In this document: positions 5,791-6,830 of the stretch, piece after piece | How the letters are laid out: every line of letters starts with the position of its first letter | Numbering within the stretch: the first letter of the stretch is position 1 | Assembly (NCBI GenBank): GCA_009996555.1 | Contig: JAACZX010000129.1 | Coordinates: 1-6,830, forward strand | Direction: 5' to 3' | DNA: 6,830 nucleotides | Source: Chitinophagaceae bacterium | Lineage (GTDB): Bacteria > Bacteroidota > Bacteroidia > Chitinophagales > Chitinophagaceae | Notes under the pieces: generated by a model | Seen by the model: the letters and a program-made list of their open reading frames with translations, nothing else | The model's database searches: none | What the model was told of the DNA's origin: nothing | Position numbers and translations under genes: made by a program

Positions 5791-6447
5791 ATGATGCAGC
5801 AACCTTTTCGTTTCCATTTAAAAGGGCAAACACTCTGGCTATCGGCAGAGCGATGTTTGTTTTGGGAGGAAGACCGCTCACTCATTGTTTCTGATATTCA
5901 TTTTGGCAAAAGCGGTCATTTCAGAAAAGCAGGTATTGGTATTCCGCAAACAATTTTTAAAGAAGACTTACAACGTTTAATTGCACAGGTGCAGTTTTTT
6001 AAACCGGAAAAACTGGTTGTTGTGGGCGATTTCTTTCACAGCAAAATGAACAATGAAATAAAACTGTTTGAAAAATGGCGAAATGATCTTGCTGCATTGC
6101 CTATTCATCTTGTAAAAGGTAACCACGATATACTGCATAACGATTGGTATGCAGCACATGCCATTACTGTTCACGAAGAGCAGTTGCATACAGGGCCATT
6201 TACATTTATGCATGAGCTGCCTGCCGCTACAACAAATGAACAGTATGTTTTTACCGGGCATGTACATCCCGGCATCCGCATTGGTGGTTTGGGAAAACAA
6301 TCTTTACAATTTCCTTGTTTTTATTTTGCCGGACAGCATGCAGTATTACCAGCCTTCGGCAGGTTTACCGGTTTATATCCTGTGCGGCCAAAGAAAAATG
6401 AAAAAGTATTTGCCATTGCTGAAAAGCAGGTATTAGAACTTCAATAA
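5791..6447 (+). CDS. pdeM: Ligase-associated DNA damage response endonuclease PdeM (metallophosphoesterase)
   Basis: A 218-residue calcineurin-like metallophosphoesterase, by family knowledge a Mn-dependent DNA endonuclease in the same repair group as the upstream helicase. The metal-binding motifs are complete and in order: DIH (35-37) in SLIVSDIHFGKSGHFRKAG, GD (79-80) in VVVGDFFHS, GNHD (110-113), His141 in FMHE, and GHVHP (156-160). HFGKSGHFRK with the FFHS variant is typical of this family. The start is ATG 5791 or the adjacent ATG 5794; both follow the TACATTTG box closely and give a family-typical length. A TTG at 5728 would add 21 residues without family resemblance. It stops with TAA at 6445-6447, and the next gene continues in the same frame after ten codons. 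The ligase and MBL-fold exonuclease partners are not in the window. Confidence 0.94.
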   Translation: MMQQPFRFHLKGQTLWLSAERCLFWEEDRSLIVSDIHFGKSGHFRKAGIGIPQTIFKEDLQRLIAQVQFFKPEKLVVVGDFFHSKMNNEIKLFEKWRNDLAALPIHLVKGNHDILHNDWYAAHAITVHEEQLHTGPFTFMHELPAATTNEQYVFTGHVHPGIRIGGLGKQSLQFPCFYFAGQHAVLPAFGRFTGLYPVRPKKNEKVFAIAEKQVLELQ

Positions 6448-6477
6448 ACACAGCTTATCACAAACAGACTTTTACAT

Positions 6478-6830
6478 ATTGCCTACGATCCCATTTATGC
6501 TCATCCCCTTCCGGAAGGTCATCGCTTTCCCATGCTGAAGTATGAGCTGATACCTGAGCAGTTGATGTATGAAGGGAGTATTGCTGCAACAAATCTTTTC
6601 CGGCCAGCTGTTTGTCCTGATGAAGTTGTACTGCTTACACATGATGAAGTGTATTTAAACAAACTGAAACAACAAACACTTTCAGCAAAAGAGCAACGGC
6701 ATATCGGCTTTCCGCAATCGCCTGCGTTAACAGAACGAGAGCTGATCATTACACAGGGTACAATTGATTGCTGCCATTATGCAATGAATAACGGCGTTGC
6801 ATTAAATGTTGCAGGAGGAACGCATCATGC
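6478..6830 (+). CDS. Histone deacetylase family protein (N-terminal part; no canonical start codon; cut by right edge)
   Basis: The open frame reads IAYDPIYAHPLPEGHRFPML, the characteristic N-terminus of bacterial class-IV-like deacetylases. It continues through EQLMYEGSI, LLTHDEVYL, RHIGFP and ELIITQGTI to GGTHHA, which holds the His-His pair of the active site. The window ends there, so the zinc ligands are not visible. These are zinc-dependent deacetylases that remove acetyl groups from lysine or small amines; the substrate is unknown. Homologues begin with about MLKIAY, but here the equivalent codons are CTT TTA CAT ATT (6469-6480). No ATG, GTG or TTG occurs in frame between the pdeM stop and this point. 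The given start, ATT 6478, is a guess. The first in-frame ATG (6532) would remove 18 conserved residues. A rare start codon, a sequence error or an early pseudogene are all possible. Confidence 0.8.
   Translation, partial: MAYDPIYAHPLPEGHRFPMLKYELIPEQLMYEGSIAATNLFRPAVCPDEVVLLTHDEVYLNKLKQQTLSAKEQRHIGFPQSPALTERELIITQGTIDCCHYAMNNGVALNVAGGTHH

Overview
The window looks like chromosomal DNA from a member of the Bacteroidota, most likely Chitinophagaceae or a close relative. Three things support this. TAnnTTTG boxes, the Bacteroidota sigma-factor -7 consensus, sit just upstream of several ATGs. Shine-Dalgarno sequences are absent at the predicted starts. The gene content also fits: a secreted repeat adhesin, a small CxxCH haem-binding protein, and a PdeM and Lhr-type helicase of the ligase-associated repair group. 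The family-level placement is from memory of similar proteins, not from a search.

Layout. Positions 1-1772 (minus strand) are the N-terminal 590 codons of a large secreted adhesin-like protein: a signal sequence, an Ig-like domain, then MBG/YDG-type beta repeats that run off the left edge. About 330 bases of non-coding DNA follow, holding candidate promoters for both directions and two small inverted repeats. Positions 2105-4606 (plus) encode a complete Lhr-Core DEXH helicase of the ligase-associated DNA damage response family. Positions 4704-5201 (plus) encode a membrane-anchored haem-binding CxxCH protein. It converges on a four-helix membrane protein of unknown function (5232-5717, minus), and one near-perfect bidirectional terminator separates them. 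From a divergent promoter region, 5791-6447 (plus) encodes PdeM, the metallophosphoesterase nuclease of the same repair group. Ten codons later and in the same frame begins a histone-deacetylase-family protein. It has no ATG, GTG or TTG at its conserved N-terminus and is cut by the right edge just after its catalytic His-His pair.

How the parts relate. The helicase and PdeM belong to a four-gene repair group (ATP-dependent ligase, MBL-fold exonuclease, Lhr-Core helicase, metallophosphoesterase). Here they are about 1.2 kb apart, with two apparently unrelated genes between them, and the ligase and exonuclease are not in the window. Separate promoter-like boxes in front of the helicase, the haem protein and pdeM suggest separate transcription rather than one operon.

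I see no RNA gene, transposon, CRISPR array or phage gene, and no clearly new system. The points most worth following are the missing start codon of the deacetylase, the split repair module, a short tandem repeat of intergenic type inside the helicase gene, and the near-leaderless promoter arrangement.
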